64,000 nucleotides of DNA from assembly GCA_037043015.1 (NCBI GenBank), contig CM073321.1, forward strand, positions 43,978,420 through 44,042,419, in the 5' to 3' direction. The position numbers were made by a program, and so were the translations under genes. Origin of the DNA: Bryum argenteum (Eukaryota; Streptophyta; Bryopsida; Bryales; Bryaceae). Under the pieces are notes generated by a model. The model searched no databases. It was not told the DNA's origin and saw nothing but the letters and a program-made list of their open reading frames with translations. Of the stretch, positions 22,061 to 33,398 are shown in pieces (within the stretch, counting starts at the first letter, position 1; each line of letters opens with the position of its first letter).

Positions 22061-24717
22061 AAATTGTTTCCATTCAGTTTCAGAATGATTGTTAACTACA
22101 ATAAGAGAATAGTATTTGTAGAATTCCAATAGCTCTCAAAAGTAGGTTTCCTTCTTCATGTGGCTAAGATTTGCTACTTAAGAGGTACTGGATTTCAAAA
22201 GCATCTTGTACAAGAAACCCTAGGACATGTAGAATTTGATTTGTTGTGAAGGAAACCCTAGTACTTGTAGTATTTGATTTGTTGTAGAAGATGTCTATGA
22301 TGATGTCTGCAAGATGTCTTAGAGCATGTCTATGAAGATGTCTAAATGTGTTGATGGGATTCTGTTTTGGAAGGTGGGACATAAGGGGTCGGGGCAGCGA
22401 ACACGATCTGAGGCTACGAAGCGACATGCGTGCTTGTAGGTAAGTGGAACAGATGTATGCATAGATGTCTATAACGTTGTTTTTAATGATGTCTAGAAGG
22501 ATGTTTGAAGAAATGTCTAAGCAGATGTTTGCAAGAATGGCTAACTATGTCGATATCTTGAGGTTAGGAAGTAAACCATCTCAACCTAGGTAGTGCAATT
22601 AAATGGAATTAAATCAGAATTTTTTTACCTTTACAAACTCTTCTTTAAATGCAGTTGATATTGGCTTATTGAATATGTGTAGCGGCGGGACATGCACATG
22701 ATCATACGGGTATCGACAGCAAGCGATGGAAGTGGAGGGATTTACGGAGTTCGAATTGTGGGTGCGTAGTATATCGTAGTTGTTGACAGGCGTATTAGTA
22801 AATACTCTAGTTTGTGTTATCTGAGGTTTTAATGACCTAAGCAATATATGTTTGACTCATACTTTTTGATGTGACAGTATTTACAGTTGATGTTATGTGA
22901 GACGTCTGTGGATTACAGATCTGATGACTATATAAACATCTAAAAATGTCATCCTAGATGTCCTTTCATATGCCCAATAAACATCAATAGTAATACTGTT
23001 GCAAACATCACGTTTAACACAAAACATTCACATCGATGTCCTAGGGAATTTCGCTACAAACATCCGAGCAAACATCACAAACTTAATAACGACATCAACG
23101 TAAACATCATTCTACGCATTGGAAACATCTTATAAGACATAAAAATTGTCTTCTAAGATATTTTGTAAGACATTGCATACGTCTTGCAAGACATCTTGTA
23201 CAACATCTAAGATGTCTTGCAAGACATTTAAGTCGTCTTAATTGATGTCTAAAACTATCATGATAGGAGCATAAAAACTCCGCAATATGCTGACGTGGCA
23301 TGCCATGTCATTTTTCTAAGTCCACGTGAACTTTTCCCGCGTGCCACGTCGGATATTCCCGGGTGCCACGTCGGATTTTCCCGGGTGCCACGTCGGATTT
23401 TCTCGGGTCCACGTGGGATTCTGGCGCCGCCATGTCATCTTTCGTGGGACCATGTAAAATTTCACATCATGATGAATTTCATCCCCATGTGGCATTGCCC
23501 GTCCACTTCAAGCTGATGTATCATCTACGTGGCACCCACGTGGCACACTTTTTACCCTTCGAAAATTACCTTAAGACATCTTCGATCTTAAAATATTTTC
23601 ATGTCTTTACGGACGTCTGCTAAGACAACTGTCATGTCTAGGATGTCTTATTGTCTATAAGACATCCGAATTAATCACTACAATATCTTTTTAGACATCA
23701 TTTACAACATCACTAAAAACGCAGGTTTCTTATAGTCGAGACTTCCTTTCCATGCCTTACCCTTTTGAGCCATTCCTGGTGACTCCCGGAAACCGGCACT
23801 ACTTATTACAGGGACTAACTTGGACAGAGACACTTCCCAACCCCATGTTTAGAGATGCTCCAAAGTACCCTCCATTTTTCCATAAATGCGGGAGGCTTCA
23901 TCCGAAGCCTCACTCCTTGGAGCGACCCCGGCTCCTCATGGCATCATGTGCAAGTGAAGAGGGAGACCACCCATCCTCATAGTACCCTTTGGAGTCTTTG
24001 GTAGCCCCCCCCCCCCTCTTGTGTTGAGGGCCCTTCCGTGACACACTTTTGTTTTGGAAGTCCACCTGCTTCTGCCTTAGCCTCAAAAACAGGCCGTAAC
24101 TGCTTCTTGGGCTAACTTGTAGCTCTGTAATTCAGATGGGTCGTGCGAGCTTTTTTACGACATCTACTCTTTAGGTAGATGTCGATAGACTCCTCACATG
24201 TCCCACTCGGAGCTCCCATGTGGGAGCTATGCCCATTTGAACATTCGGGAGTCCTTGGAGGCAGCATTTCCGAAGTCCCGATGCTTTGGAGAGCCATATC
24301 TCCGAGAGCACTGCTTTGCTCTTCTTAAGCCTTAGCATTTTGGAAATCTCTTGTCCATAGCTTTCCAACGACATGCAACATGACGCCATCCATGAAGGAC
24401 GACAAATTGAGTCCCGAAAGGCAACACTCCCGAGTCGCGGAGTGTCCCGGAACGCGCTCCCACTTTGGAGAGCCATATCTCATGACTTACAACTTCAAAT
24501 TGCGCGTTCTTTGGACCCATGGATGCGTGCTTCAACAAGGTTTCCAACCATGTAAGGCACGCTACTAAAATTGTCACGAGCATAAAGCTATTGTGTGTTG
24601 TTTGCTCAGGACTCATCTTGGTCACCTCACTTTGTCTCTCGCCAAGCCCGGGGCGTCACTTCCGGGGTCCTCTTGGCTCACCACGGTGTTCGGGCATCCT
24701 TGGAAAGGGATGTGACA

Positions 24718-24733
24718 CTCACCCCCACCAACC
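24718..24733 (-). promoter_or_regulatory. Chromovirus polypurine tract
   Basis: On the minus strand GGTTGGTGGGGGTGAG immediately precedes the 3' LTR start TGTCACATCC. This is the expected place for the plus-strand primer of reverse transcription. Confidence 0.75.
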
Positions 24734-25572
24734 AACGTTCATGCCCTCATCGACAATCTCTCTTGTCGGCGGTACTAAGTTCTTGAGGTAGCCGCCTTAG
24801 CACTTGCATTGCGTTCTAGGGTAGCTAGCCCCACAATGCTCCAAGCATCCTTTTACTTGGAAAATGGCTAAGTCTAAAAGGTGGCACCGAATAGGTCTAA
24901 GGTCCTTTCCACCCAAGGACTTTCCATGGAAAGACCCACTTAAACTAGACCTATCCACTTTGAGACTCACTTAGAATGCCCCCAATGGCCCCAAGTTAGG
25001 CTCAACTAGCCCATCATACTCACATGACTTAGGAATGAATTCAAGGCTAACCAACACTTTCTTGGTCGCAACATAAAGCCCTCTTTTCAAACACTTAGGC
25101 TCTCTAGTGGTGAACTTTGCTCACCTAGGGATAATGCTCAGTCCTGCCCGACTTAGCCTTTGCTTCACTCTACCGAGACATGGGTGATCAAGCCATGCGT
25201 TGACGATGGTCAACCCGCAAAGGGCATTTTTATGAGCCCGTGCCACTATCTTGCTCCCGCCCGAGCAAGTCAAGCTTGAGAGTCGTGGGGGTTCACCCAC
25301 TCACAACTCCCAAGCCAAGGTCCCTATTTCGCAAAGATTCAAGTATTGGCTTCGCGTATCCTTCAACCTCTTTCAACCAACCTAGCAATCCAAAATGAGA
25401 CTAGGACACATCTCACCTCAAACATGCAATCAAGGAACTTGCCATTCAATTTGCAACTTTATTGTCAACCAAGTATTACAACATGTGCAATTTGCACCAA
25501 ATACTAGACAAAACTTAGGCCAACTCTACACAAGTGTGGTGATTCACCCCACTTCAAAGATTGATGTCCTCA

Positions 25573-25938
25573 TCAATGCTTTTTCGGTGTCTTGGATCTC
25601 CGTTGGCTTTCATTCCTTTCCACCCTCTCCTTTGCATTGGCCATGTACTTGGCCTCAACCCATGTTGCTTCCTTCTCATGGTACCGCCGCCACTTCACCA
25701 AGTATTCTTTGCTCTTCTTCTTGGTGATCCGGGAGTTCATAATGCCTTTTACCCCAAACTCCAAGTGCTCACCAAGTAGTTCAGGTGGAGGCCGCAACAC
25801 TTGCTTGCGTTCCGGCCTTACCTTATCTTTGTGATGTGGCTTGTGCAATGACACAAAGAAGGTGGGATGAATCTTGATCTCCGTTGATAAGTCCAACTTA
25901 TACACATCCTCAAACAACCGTTTTGCAATGACTAACAT
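25573..25938 (-). pseudogene. Chromovirus integrase C-terminus plus chromodomain
   Basis: The minus strand encodes the end of integrase (VYKLDLSTEIKIHPTFFVS, then LHKPHHKDK) followed by a chromodomain. The chromodomain shows GIMNSRITKKKSKEYLVKW, a second aromatic pair around RRYHEKEATWVEA, and a charged helix. Chromodomains at this position are characteristic of chromoviruses and direct integration to methylated-histone chromatin. The frame is short and preceded by stops, so it is a remnant. Confidence 0.85.
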
Positions 25939-26113
25939 ACTTTGCCATGGACACGGGAGTCAAGCCATTCGGTAAGGTGAAGTTCTTCACATTCTACCAC
26001 ACCTTTTAGCCCTCCTCATACTCCCCATGGCACCGCCCTTTATTAACTTGTTTCACATACCTCTCCGAGGCCTTGTCTAGGTTACACTTGGTTCTTTTCA
26101 ATAAGTTGCTATG

Positions 26114-26713
26114 TCATGGCAACCAAGTCTTTTGCACCTTGGCTTTGTTCCATCTCCGATTGCAATCCATCCAAAAGCTAGGTCGGTAGGCATAAGCGGC
26201 TTCACACATAAGCCATCTTGGGCAACGATTGACCCGTAGCCCCCATGCCTCAATGAATGCATTATAGCTACATACCGCCAAACCCAAGTAATCACTCCAA
26301 TCACTTTGGTCTTTGGCAACCCATGGTGCTAAAACCAAACACTGAAAAATGAGCACCACCTTGTCAATGCCGGTCGCCATCCCTTTTGTTGGCTCCATTC
26401 TTGCCAACTTACAAAACCTATCCACCACCACAAAGATGGCTTCACTTCCTCGTGACTTCGGAAGGCTTGTAATGAAATCCTTGGAGACACACTCCCATGG
26501 ACCATCCCGGATAGGCAAAGGCCGTAACAAACCCACTTGCTTTCGATATGACGTCCGGTTGGCTTCACAAGTAATAGAAATCTTCACATAATGGGCTATG
26601 TCTTCCTTCATCTCGGGCCAATAGAACCAGTTTGAAACCGAGCATATGATGGACTCCTCCCCCCCCCTATGCCCTACCAAGAAGTTGTCATGCTCCTCCT
26701 TGAGCACACTCAA
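26114..26713 (-). pseudogene. Chromovirus integrase zinc-binding and core fragment
   Basis: The frame opens in the H-H-C-C zinc-binding part (the DNFLVGHRGGEESI stretch, with FYWPEMKEDIAHYV following) and runs into the catalytic core, where WECVSKDFITSLPKSRG and VVVDRFCKLARMEP are visible. The remainder of the core is disrupted and joined to sequence resembling the region just before the C-terminal domain. The element is not functional. Confidence 0.85.
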
Positions 26714-27019
26714 CCTCTACTTGCCCTTTGGAACATGTACCCTATTTTGCTTTAACTTGATCATAACTTAATGAAGCCGGATACCTTTGGGCTTCTTGCC
26801 ACACCTAAGTTCACTTAAGAACTTTTGAGCCTCGAGATCTTTCATTTACACCTCTCTTATCCGTTTTGCCAAATCACCTTCTATCGCATACATCACTCTC
26901 AAGACTTGCGTGGTATTTGGCTTATGTTCATGCTTCCAACCTAGTGCATCCGGCGCCCATTCACTCGGCCCGGCTTGTGAATCAACTCCACATTCATGAG
27001 CACTAAGGTATCATATCAC

Positions 27020-27840
27020 CTCAATTGCTTGAAGGTAACTTTGGCTTATGTTTTAAAGTACTTCAATGAAACATTTTTGGTAAATACATTGGTCTTGTGG
27101 AGACCAAGGTAATGTTGCCATGTCTCTAAGCAATGCACCACGGCAAACATCTGCTTTTCATGCGTTGGCAGTTGATTTGAGTGCCATCCAATTTTTTGCT
27201 CTCAAATGCAATTGGCCTTCTTTCTTGCATGAGCACTATCCCGATGGCAAAGTCACTTGCATCGGTATACACTCCAAAGGCTTCTCATACTCGGGGAACT
27301 TCAATACCGGCGGGGATGAGAGCTTCTCCTTGAGTTATTGAAAGGCTTGCTCATATGACTCGGTCCACTCCAAGGTCAAGTTTTTCTTAATCAAATTGAA
27401 CATGGGTTTAGCAATCTTCAAGAAGTTCTTTATGAACCTCCTATAATAATTAGCCAACCCAAGCAATGACCTCACTTTCCTTTGTGAAGTGGGTCGGCTC
27501 GACTTCTTGATTGCTTCCACCTTCTTGTGGTCCGGATTGACACCTTGCCCCGTCATAATGTGTCTCAAGAACTCAATCTCTTGCAAGCCAAACTCACGCT
27601 TCTCCCCATGGAGGTTGTGAACGTTGCTGGGGCGTTGCACAACTTAAAAGGCATCACCAAAGCCTTTTCCACCTCCTGTATACACTTGGGAGGTGTGGAG
27701 TTAGAAGTGGGCTTATTCCCTTCAACTCCCGAACCTTGAAGTTTTCCACAAAGGTGAAGTACTGTCTCTTTACTTCTACTTACATTGCTACAAAGCATGT
27801 TTGGTGTGGCTTGCCTTTTTGCCAACCTCACACGGATGAG
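27020..27840 (-). pseudogene. Chromovirus RT/RNase H remnants, catalytic YxDD segment missing
   Basis: At about 27640-27700 the minus strand has MPFKLCNAPATFTT, the RT palm motif, followed directly by the post-catalytic part (KREFGLQEIEFLRHI, then the LLGLANYYRRFIKNF connection at about 27335-27560). The YxDD block normally between them is gone. RNase H-like sequence follows at about 27020-27340 with stops. This is an internally deleted pol. Confidence 0.8.
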
Positions 27841-27899
27841 TTTGCTTACCCAAATACAAGCCCATCCTCTTCAATGTTTTAAGACTTATGAAGGAGTGG

Positions 27900-28951
27900 G
27901 TTGCCGCTTTGGTTTGAAACAATGCATTACCATGTGGCCCTTTTCACCACAATTCTAACAAGTTATGTGACTTGTCATTTTTTATTTTTATTTAGACTTA
28001 TCCCCACTTTTAGTCTTCTTCTTGGCAAACTTGTCCTTCTGATCCTTGGAAGGCTCACTCTCACCGCCTCTTAAGATTTTGCCAACCATTTTTCTTATGT
28101 TGGCTCTTGGATAGTAATTTGCCTTGCTCTCCGGTTGAGGCCCCTTCTTTAGAGGCCTTTTGGTCACCTTCATCATCACCAATCCTTTCTGCCAACTTGA
28201 GCAACTCGGCACAAGTCTCCGGCAATCTCGGCATCTTGAATAATGCCCGCTCCACCCAACCTTAGAGTCCATTGAAGAAAATGACCTATTTGGCCAATTC
28301 ATCCAACTTCGGGAGCACATTCAAATGTGCATTGAAATCCTTCACATAGGCATGATGGGTGCCCGTTTGCTTTTAATTGCACAAGGGCCATGCCATCCCG
28401 AATCTCTTGGTACTCCGGGGTGAAGCAATCACTTAGAATCCCTTTGAAACCGGTCCAAGTCAAGTTGCTCAACACTCCCGCGTTCTCATCCTGGAAACGA
28501 GTCCACTACAAAAGAACATGCTCTTTCAAGAAGGTCACAAGAACGGTGATCTTGTCCTCTTCACAAGCCCTTTGAGCCGCAAAGTAAAGCTCAAGATCCA
28601 TAATGAAGTCCTTGACCTTGTGTGTCTTGCCCAATCCCCTAAAGGAAGAGGGCAAGTTGGTCTTGCACAACTTGTGGGAAGAAGGGCTTAATGCCCTCCT
28701 TTTGGGCTCCTTGATCTCTTGTTGCATAATTTAAAGAGTTTTGACAAGCACATTAAACATTTCATCTTGTGACTTCCACTTGTGGCCTCAGTTCCCAGGA
28801 ACGGCACTAGGAGGAACTTCTTCCTCCTCATGGTGAGTGTCCTTCTCACCACTAACAACTTCCCTTTGGTCGCCTTGCTCCTCTTGAATTTCCTCTTGCT
28901 CCTCCGAAGCAACTTGACAAAACTATTCATGAGCGGCATCCCCGGCTTCAA
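27900..28951 (-). pseudogene. Chromovirus gag remnant with degraded zinc knuckle
   Basis: Around 28500-28680 the minus strand reads LPSSFRGLGKTHKVKDFIMD, YFAAQRACEEDKITVLVTFL and then LL near the usual WW, the retrotransposon gag core. A lysine-rich linker follows (28000-28250), and a zinc-knuckle-like stretch ending in HGNALF lies near 27920-27960. Multiple frames are needed, so the gene is dead. Confidence 0.75.
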
Positions 28952-29038
28952 AGGCTTGACTACATGTATTCAGGCCTCATCGCAAGCTTCCGGCTCCTAG
29001 TGCCATCCTACTCTTGATTGGATCCCATCACCTAGCCT

Positions 29039-29050
29039 GCTCTGATACCA
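29039..29050 (-). promoter_or_regulatory. Primer-binding site for initiator Met tRNA
   Basis: On the minus strand TGGTATCAGAGC lies two bases inside the 5' LTR end. This is the standard plant initiator-methionine tRNA complement and fixes the orientation of the chromovirus. Confidence 0.9.
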
Positions 29051-29860
29051 AGTGTCGCGACCCTAATTACTCCAACTTTTTTTTTTCTTATAGAGCCTTC
29101 CTTGGTAGCGGAATCCCGGCTCACATAGTTGATAGCAACCAGCCACGACTTAGCTAACACTTACATGTGCCCCACACACACAATGTTAGCACCATTCCCA
29201 GTCAAGGTGTCCAACCCACCTTGACTCCATAACTCTTTATCCGATACTCATTATCCAGAACTCCCACCAACACCTGGGCATGCCACTTGGTGGCACGGGG
29301 TAGCCTTCCACAAATGTCCAAGCTCCCAAGGGTGACACTAATCACCCCCGGAGCTAACCGCCCGTATCCATTGTCCAAATTCCTACTAGTCCTCTTCCTC
29401 TCTTGTCTCTCACTCCATTCGCGACTTTGCCGGAGACCCTCCCGAAATCTAGCACTAGTTTTCCTGGGGACTAGTTTGGAGCGCGACTCTTTCCAACCCA
29501 AGGTTAGGGGATGCTCAAGACGCGCGACATAGCCCAAGGTGGGGAGTGAGGCTTCCTTTCCATGCCTTACCCTTTTGAGCCATTCCTGGTGACTCCCGGA
29601 AACCGGCACTACTTATTACAGGGACTAACTTGGACAGAGACACTTCCCAACCCCATGTTTAGAGATGCTCCAAAGTACCCTCCATTTTTCCATAAATGCG
29701 GGAGGCTTCATCCGAAGCCTCACTCCTTGGAGCGACCCCGGCTCCTCATGGCATCATGTGCAAGTGAAGAGGGAGACCACCCATCCTCATAGTACCCTTT
29801 GGAGTCTTTGGTAGCCCCCCCCCCCCTCTTGTGTTGAGGGCCCTTCCGTGACACACTTCT

Positions 29861-30132
29861 TGTTGTGAGGAGCGAAAGAACACAAGGCAGAAAATGCAGA
29901 AAAGATGAGGATGGCAATGAATGGCCCATCCTTATATACTCCGGGGTGAGTAGGTACAGTAGTAATGGCGGTGTAGTCATGGAGTGACTGCGCCATAAAT
30001 GCTTAACTACCTGGAGTTACTGCCTAGCTACCTCGGGTGGCTGGATCCGATTTGGAGGATCTGGCGGTTAAGGCAATTAAGGTGGATGGACAGAATCCTA
30101 CCCGGGAGTTGTGCGAATGATCTCTCTTAACA
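29861..30132 (-). repeat. Copia 3' LTR
   Basis: This 272-bp LTR has TG...CA ends; directly inside it on the minus strand is a purine tract (GAGGAGGAG) serving as polypurine tract. Confidence 0.9.
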
Positions 30133-30217
30133 CTCCTCCTCGAAGGAGTGTTGTTCTCATTAAAAAACTTCAAGTATGGTTTAGACTTGAAGAAAAAGAG
30201 TAACGACCTCACTCGCA

Positions 30218-31324
30218 CTACGATAATTCGGCTAAGGACTTCATTCCAGCGGCTGCTATCAGCTTCCTGTGTTGGGGTGCGGGAAGAGCCTTGGTAAAGA
30301 CATCAGCTACATTGTCTGCTGAGGCGACCTTGCGGATCTCGATTTGTCCGGAGTCTGTGAGTTCTTGCGTGTAACCGAAGATGTGCGAGTTGATGTGCTT
30401 GACGCGATCGGACTTGATGAATCCGGATGAGACTTGCTCGATGCAGGCAACATTGTCCTCGTAAATGATGGTTGGTTTCTTTGGGATGCTGAGTCCAGCC
30501 ATTTCAGTGATGGCATCGTGCATTGTGCGTAGCCACACTGATTCCCGAGCTGCTTTGTAAAATGCCAGTAACTTGGCGTGGTTGGTTGAAGTGGCCGTGG
30601 TGGTTTGTTTGGTCGAGCGCCACGATATGGGCGCGCCGTTCTTGATGAACACCCAGCCCGTTTGCGATTTTCCCGAGGCGGGATCTGTCTTGAAGCGTGA
30701 GTCTGCATATCCCACGACTTCGCCGGGGCCGCGTTGGAAATGGAGGCCGAGGTCTTCAGTTCCTCGGAGATAGCGAAGAAGGTGCTTGACTCCTTTCCAG
30801 TGGCGAGCCGTGGGCCGTTGGCTATGTCTTGCTAGAATGCTCACGGCAAAGCTGATATCGGGGCGCGTGTTGGTTGCGAGGTACAGCAGTGCGCCCACTG
30901 CAGCTAAGTATTGCCGCTTCTCTTCTTCCTCTTCATCGGGTTCTGATGGGCGATACGGGTCGTCCTCGATCTTGGATTTTTCAATCATGGGTGCTGAAAG
31001 TGCATTTGCGGTATCCATGTTGAGTGTGCGAAGCAGCTTTCGAGTGTAAGTCCGCTGATGGAGTAGCAGGCTCCCATCTGCATAATACTTGATTTGGAGG
31101 CCAAGACAGAAGGTAGTTCGGCCTAAGATTTTCATCTCGAACTGTTTGGTTAGCAATTGTTCAACTTTGTTGGACAATTTGGGAGTCCCTATGGAGTTTA
31201 AGTCATCTACATAAATTGTGAGAATCACTGTGGCCAATCCGGTCTCTTCTTGGCTTGGTCCAAGGAGGTTGGCTCGGCTTTTAAGGATGTGAGTCGGGTA
31301 ACAAAGGATTTGTGGTCGTCCCAA
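30218..31324 (-). pseudogene. Copia reverse transcriptase (C-terminal part) and RNase H
   Basis: The frame enters RT just before the catalytic motif (VILTIYVDDLNS, the YVDD box), continues through LGLQIKYYADGS and TRPDISFAVSILARHSQRPT, and contains RNase H: GYADSRFKTDPASGKSQTGW, then AKLLAFYKAARESVWL and IYEDNVACIEQVS. It ends in ADNVADVFTKALP. The N-terminal fingers of RT are missing because of a deletion near 31230-31330, where the upstream integrase linker frame overlaps it. RNase H looks complete, though the first position often occupied by an aspartate-rich GYTD motif reads GYAD. The copy is not autonomous. Confidence 0.9.
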
Positions 31325-31623
31325 GGGATCTCACTGAGGTCCTCGGGGTTGTTGTGATCTACGTGAAGGGCAGCGCGGGTTTTCGGTTTCTCGGCTGCGG
31401 GCTTGGCTGGTACTGGGTTGCCAGCACCCGGTGCTGGGGTGCAAAGGATGCATGGACCGGATTGAAATCCGTCCGGGAGCTTCTCTGCTAGGCTTTGAAG
31501 GTGAAGGAGTTTCTTGACCTCGGTATCGGTTAGCGCAGTGCGAGGATCGGGGTTAAGTGTGAGCGTTTCTAAGGCTCTAAAGTTGAGTTCGTCTTTGGAA
31601 TTCCGGGGCTTGAAGGGATCCAT
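31225..31623 (-). pseudogene. Copia integrase-RT linker fragment
   Basis: The frame encodes a proline/alanine-rich linker (for example GPCILCTPAPGAGNPVPAKP) that normally follows integrase. It runs out at the deletion that removed the RT N-terminus. No enzymatic motif is present. Confidence 0.6.
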
Positions 31624-31730
31624 CGCGCCCGGGAAACGGGTTTCTATGAACTTACAATTCTAGAATCTGGCTTTGTATATGTCCTCGCTGTGTGGGAGTT
31701 TGTACCGGATTATGCTAGGGGAATCAAAAC

Positions 31731-33074
31731 CTAAGTAAATACCCTCACTTGTTGCCGTTCCATGGTTTTCATCTTGGGTTCTGAGGTTGGTACCCAGACC
31801 TCACAACCAAAGGTGCGAAGGTGTGTTATCATTGGGGTTCTTCCTGATGCAAGCTCCAGCGGAGTTTGAGTCTGGAGCAATGTCGGTCTGAGTCTAAGGA
31901 GGGTGGCGGCATGGAGTACCGCGTGTCCCCAGTACTGTGAGGGCAAATTAGCGTGGAACAACATGGGTCTGACTATAAGTTGGATTTTCTTTATAGATGC
32001 CTCCGCGAGGCCGTTCTGTGAATGCTCATAAGGAACTGAGTATGAAAGCTCAATTCCCGTGGCGGTGCAAAAATCCTCAAGGGCTTGCGATTTGAATTCT
32101 AAGGCATTATCCATCCTAAGGTGGCACACGGGGTGATCAAGGTAGTGATTTCGAAACTTCAATAACATGGCTAAGGTTTTCGGCAAGACGATATTCTGGG
32201 TGGTGAGTAACGAGACTTCTGCGTGACGTCCCGATGCATCAACTAGTACAAAAAAGTACTTGAACTGACCTGATTCAGGTGTGATCGGGCCGCACCAATC
32301 TCCATGGAGGCGGAAGAGGGGTGTCGGCATCTCCAAAGGCAGCTTCCACTTTGCTGGCTGGCGAATCAGTTTGCCTTGGATGCAGGCGCTGCAATCTTGT
32401 ACGTGCTCTGCATCACTTGAACACATGTTGTGTCCTGCCAGGAGTGGGATCATGCGCCTCATCATCGTGGTCCCCGGGTGGCCAAGGCGCCGGTGCCAGA
32501 GGTTGGCGCGGCTGTTCGTCGTGATGAACGATGTCTGGGGTGTGTTGGTGTGCCCGCTGGTCCGGTTGCTGGTGGGTTGTATCGACGTTTCTCCTCCTCG
32601 AATTGGGAGCTCATACAGCCCGGTTTTGCCAGCGTGGGCGATGGCCAGTCGGCTAGGCCCACGCCGTAACTCCAGTACTTCCTCTCCTTTTTCTTGGGCA
32701 GTGGATACATGGATTTTGTTGGCACGGAGATCCCGGTAGCTGATCAGGCTACGGGGAGCGCCGGGGGCATACATTGCCCGCTCGTAGGTGAGGGGGGTCC
32801 CTCCGGGCAGCACTATGTGAGCCCGGCCCTCACGAAAGTTCCGTTTTCCTGCTATTGTGATTATATCACAAGTTTGCCAAGCTTCATTCCGAGTTTTGAA
32901 CTCAAAGAATGCTTGGTCTTGGAGTATGGTGTGAGTGGAAGCGCTGTCAAGTAAGGCAATGTTGGCCTTAGTGACGGGGTTTCCAGTGTTCACCATATAG
33001 TTTTCGGGATCTAATTCGGTTAAGGTTAAGGAGGGGGCGTCGAGAGTGTGTGTTTCTCTATTCGACTTGTTCAA
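31731..33074 (-). CDS. Copia protease and integrase
   Basis: The 447-residue frame starts in the protease (ALLDSASTHTILQD; here DSAS in place of the more usual DSGA). It then has the pre-integrase zinc region (LWHRRLGHPG with later DCSACIQGK, an HHCC arrangement) and the integrase core: HGDWCGPI, FVLVDASGRHAE, LRMDNALEF and HSQNGLAEASIKK, supplying the D-D-E residues. It ends near the GCEVWV stretch, after which the frame is lost. The upstream zinc knuckle lies in 33075-33180. It probably once formed one polyprotein with gag and RT. Confidence 0.9.
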   Translation of the reverse strand: MNKSNRETHTLDAPSLTLTELDPENYMVNTGNPVTKANIALLDSASTHTILQDQAFFEFKTRNEAWQTCDIITIAGKRNFREGRAHIVLPGGTPLTYERAMYAPGAPRSLISYRDLRANKIHVSTAQEKGEEVLELRRGPSRLAIAHAGKTGLYELPIRGGETSIQPTSNRTSGHTNTPQTSFITTNSRANLWHRRLGHPGTTMMRRMIPLLAGHNMCSSDAEHVQDCSACIQGKLIRQPAKWKLPLEMPTPLFRLHGDWCGPITPESGQFKYFFVLVDASGRHAEVSLLTTQNIVLPKTLAMLLKFRNHYLDHPVCHLRMDNALEFKSQALEDFCTATGIELSYSVPYEHSQNGLAEASIKKIQLIVRPMLFHANLPSQYWGHAVLHAATLLRLRPTLLQTQTPLELASGRTPMITHLRTFGCEVWVPTSEPKMKTMERQQVRVFT

Positions 33075-33398
33075 GGCCTGCAGTTCTTTGTATAGATTTT
33101 TTAGGTACTCTGAGCTACGGCACTCCCGAGCATAGAGCTCGGGTCTCCCACATTTGTGGCAGTTGCCTTTGACTTGTTTAGTTGGTGACTGATTCGATTG
33201 CGAAAACTGACCTTGCTTGTTGCTTGATGCTGCCGGACTTGGAGTTCTGCTTGCCCGGTTTGTTCCAGTTGCTGCGTGGCTTCACTCCGTTTCCTTTGGG
33301 TGTGCGTTTCGGTGCTTCAGAATTGTGTGCCTCCCAAACGTTGGTCTTGCTGGCCTTAGAGCCTGAAGTCGGGGTAGCTGCAGAATTGCCTTGGGATT

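Larger units (their letters stand above)
18756..23737 (+). mobile_element. CACTA element inside the chromovirus LTR
   Basis: The left terminus is CACTATAAGAAAACTCTG; the right terminus is GTTTCTTATAGTC, with the canonical final G replaced by C. A 3-bp duplication GAG (18753-18755, 23738-23740) matches CACTA behaviour, and the empty site exists in the sister LTR at 29541-29560. Subterminal AGACATC/GATGTCT repeats fill both sides (18775-18970, 19560-19680; 21640-21760, 22290-22530, 22890-23710). No transposase (TNPD-like) frame is present. A solo LTR sits inside it. Confidence 0.85.
18257..24717 (-). repeat. Chromovirus 3' LTR, split by a CACTA element
   Basis: The two LTR parts are 18257-18755 and 23741-24717. 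The uninterrupted junction sequence is seen in the other LTR at 29541-29560. The LTR begins TGTCGCGAC and ends GTGACA on the plus strand. Confidence 0.9.

Noticed and set aside
32281-32739. Plus-strand frame of 152 codons
   Set aside because: Antisense shadow of the copia protease/integrase gene.
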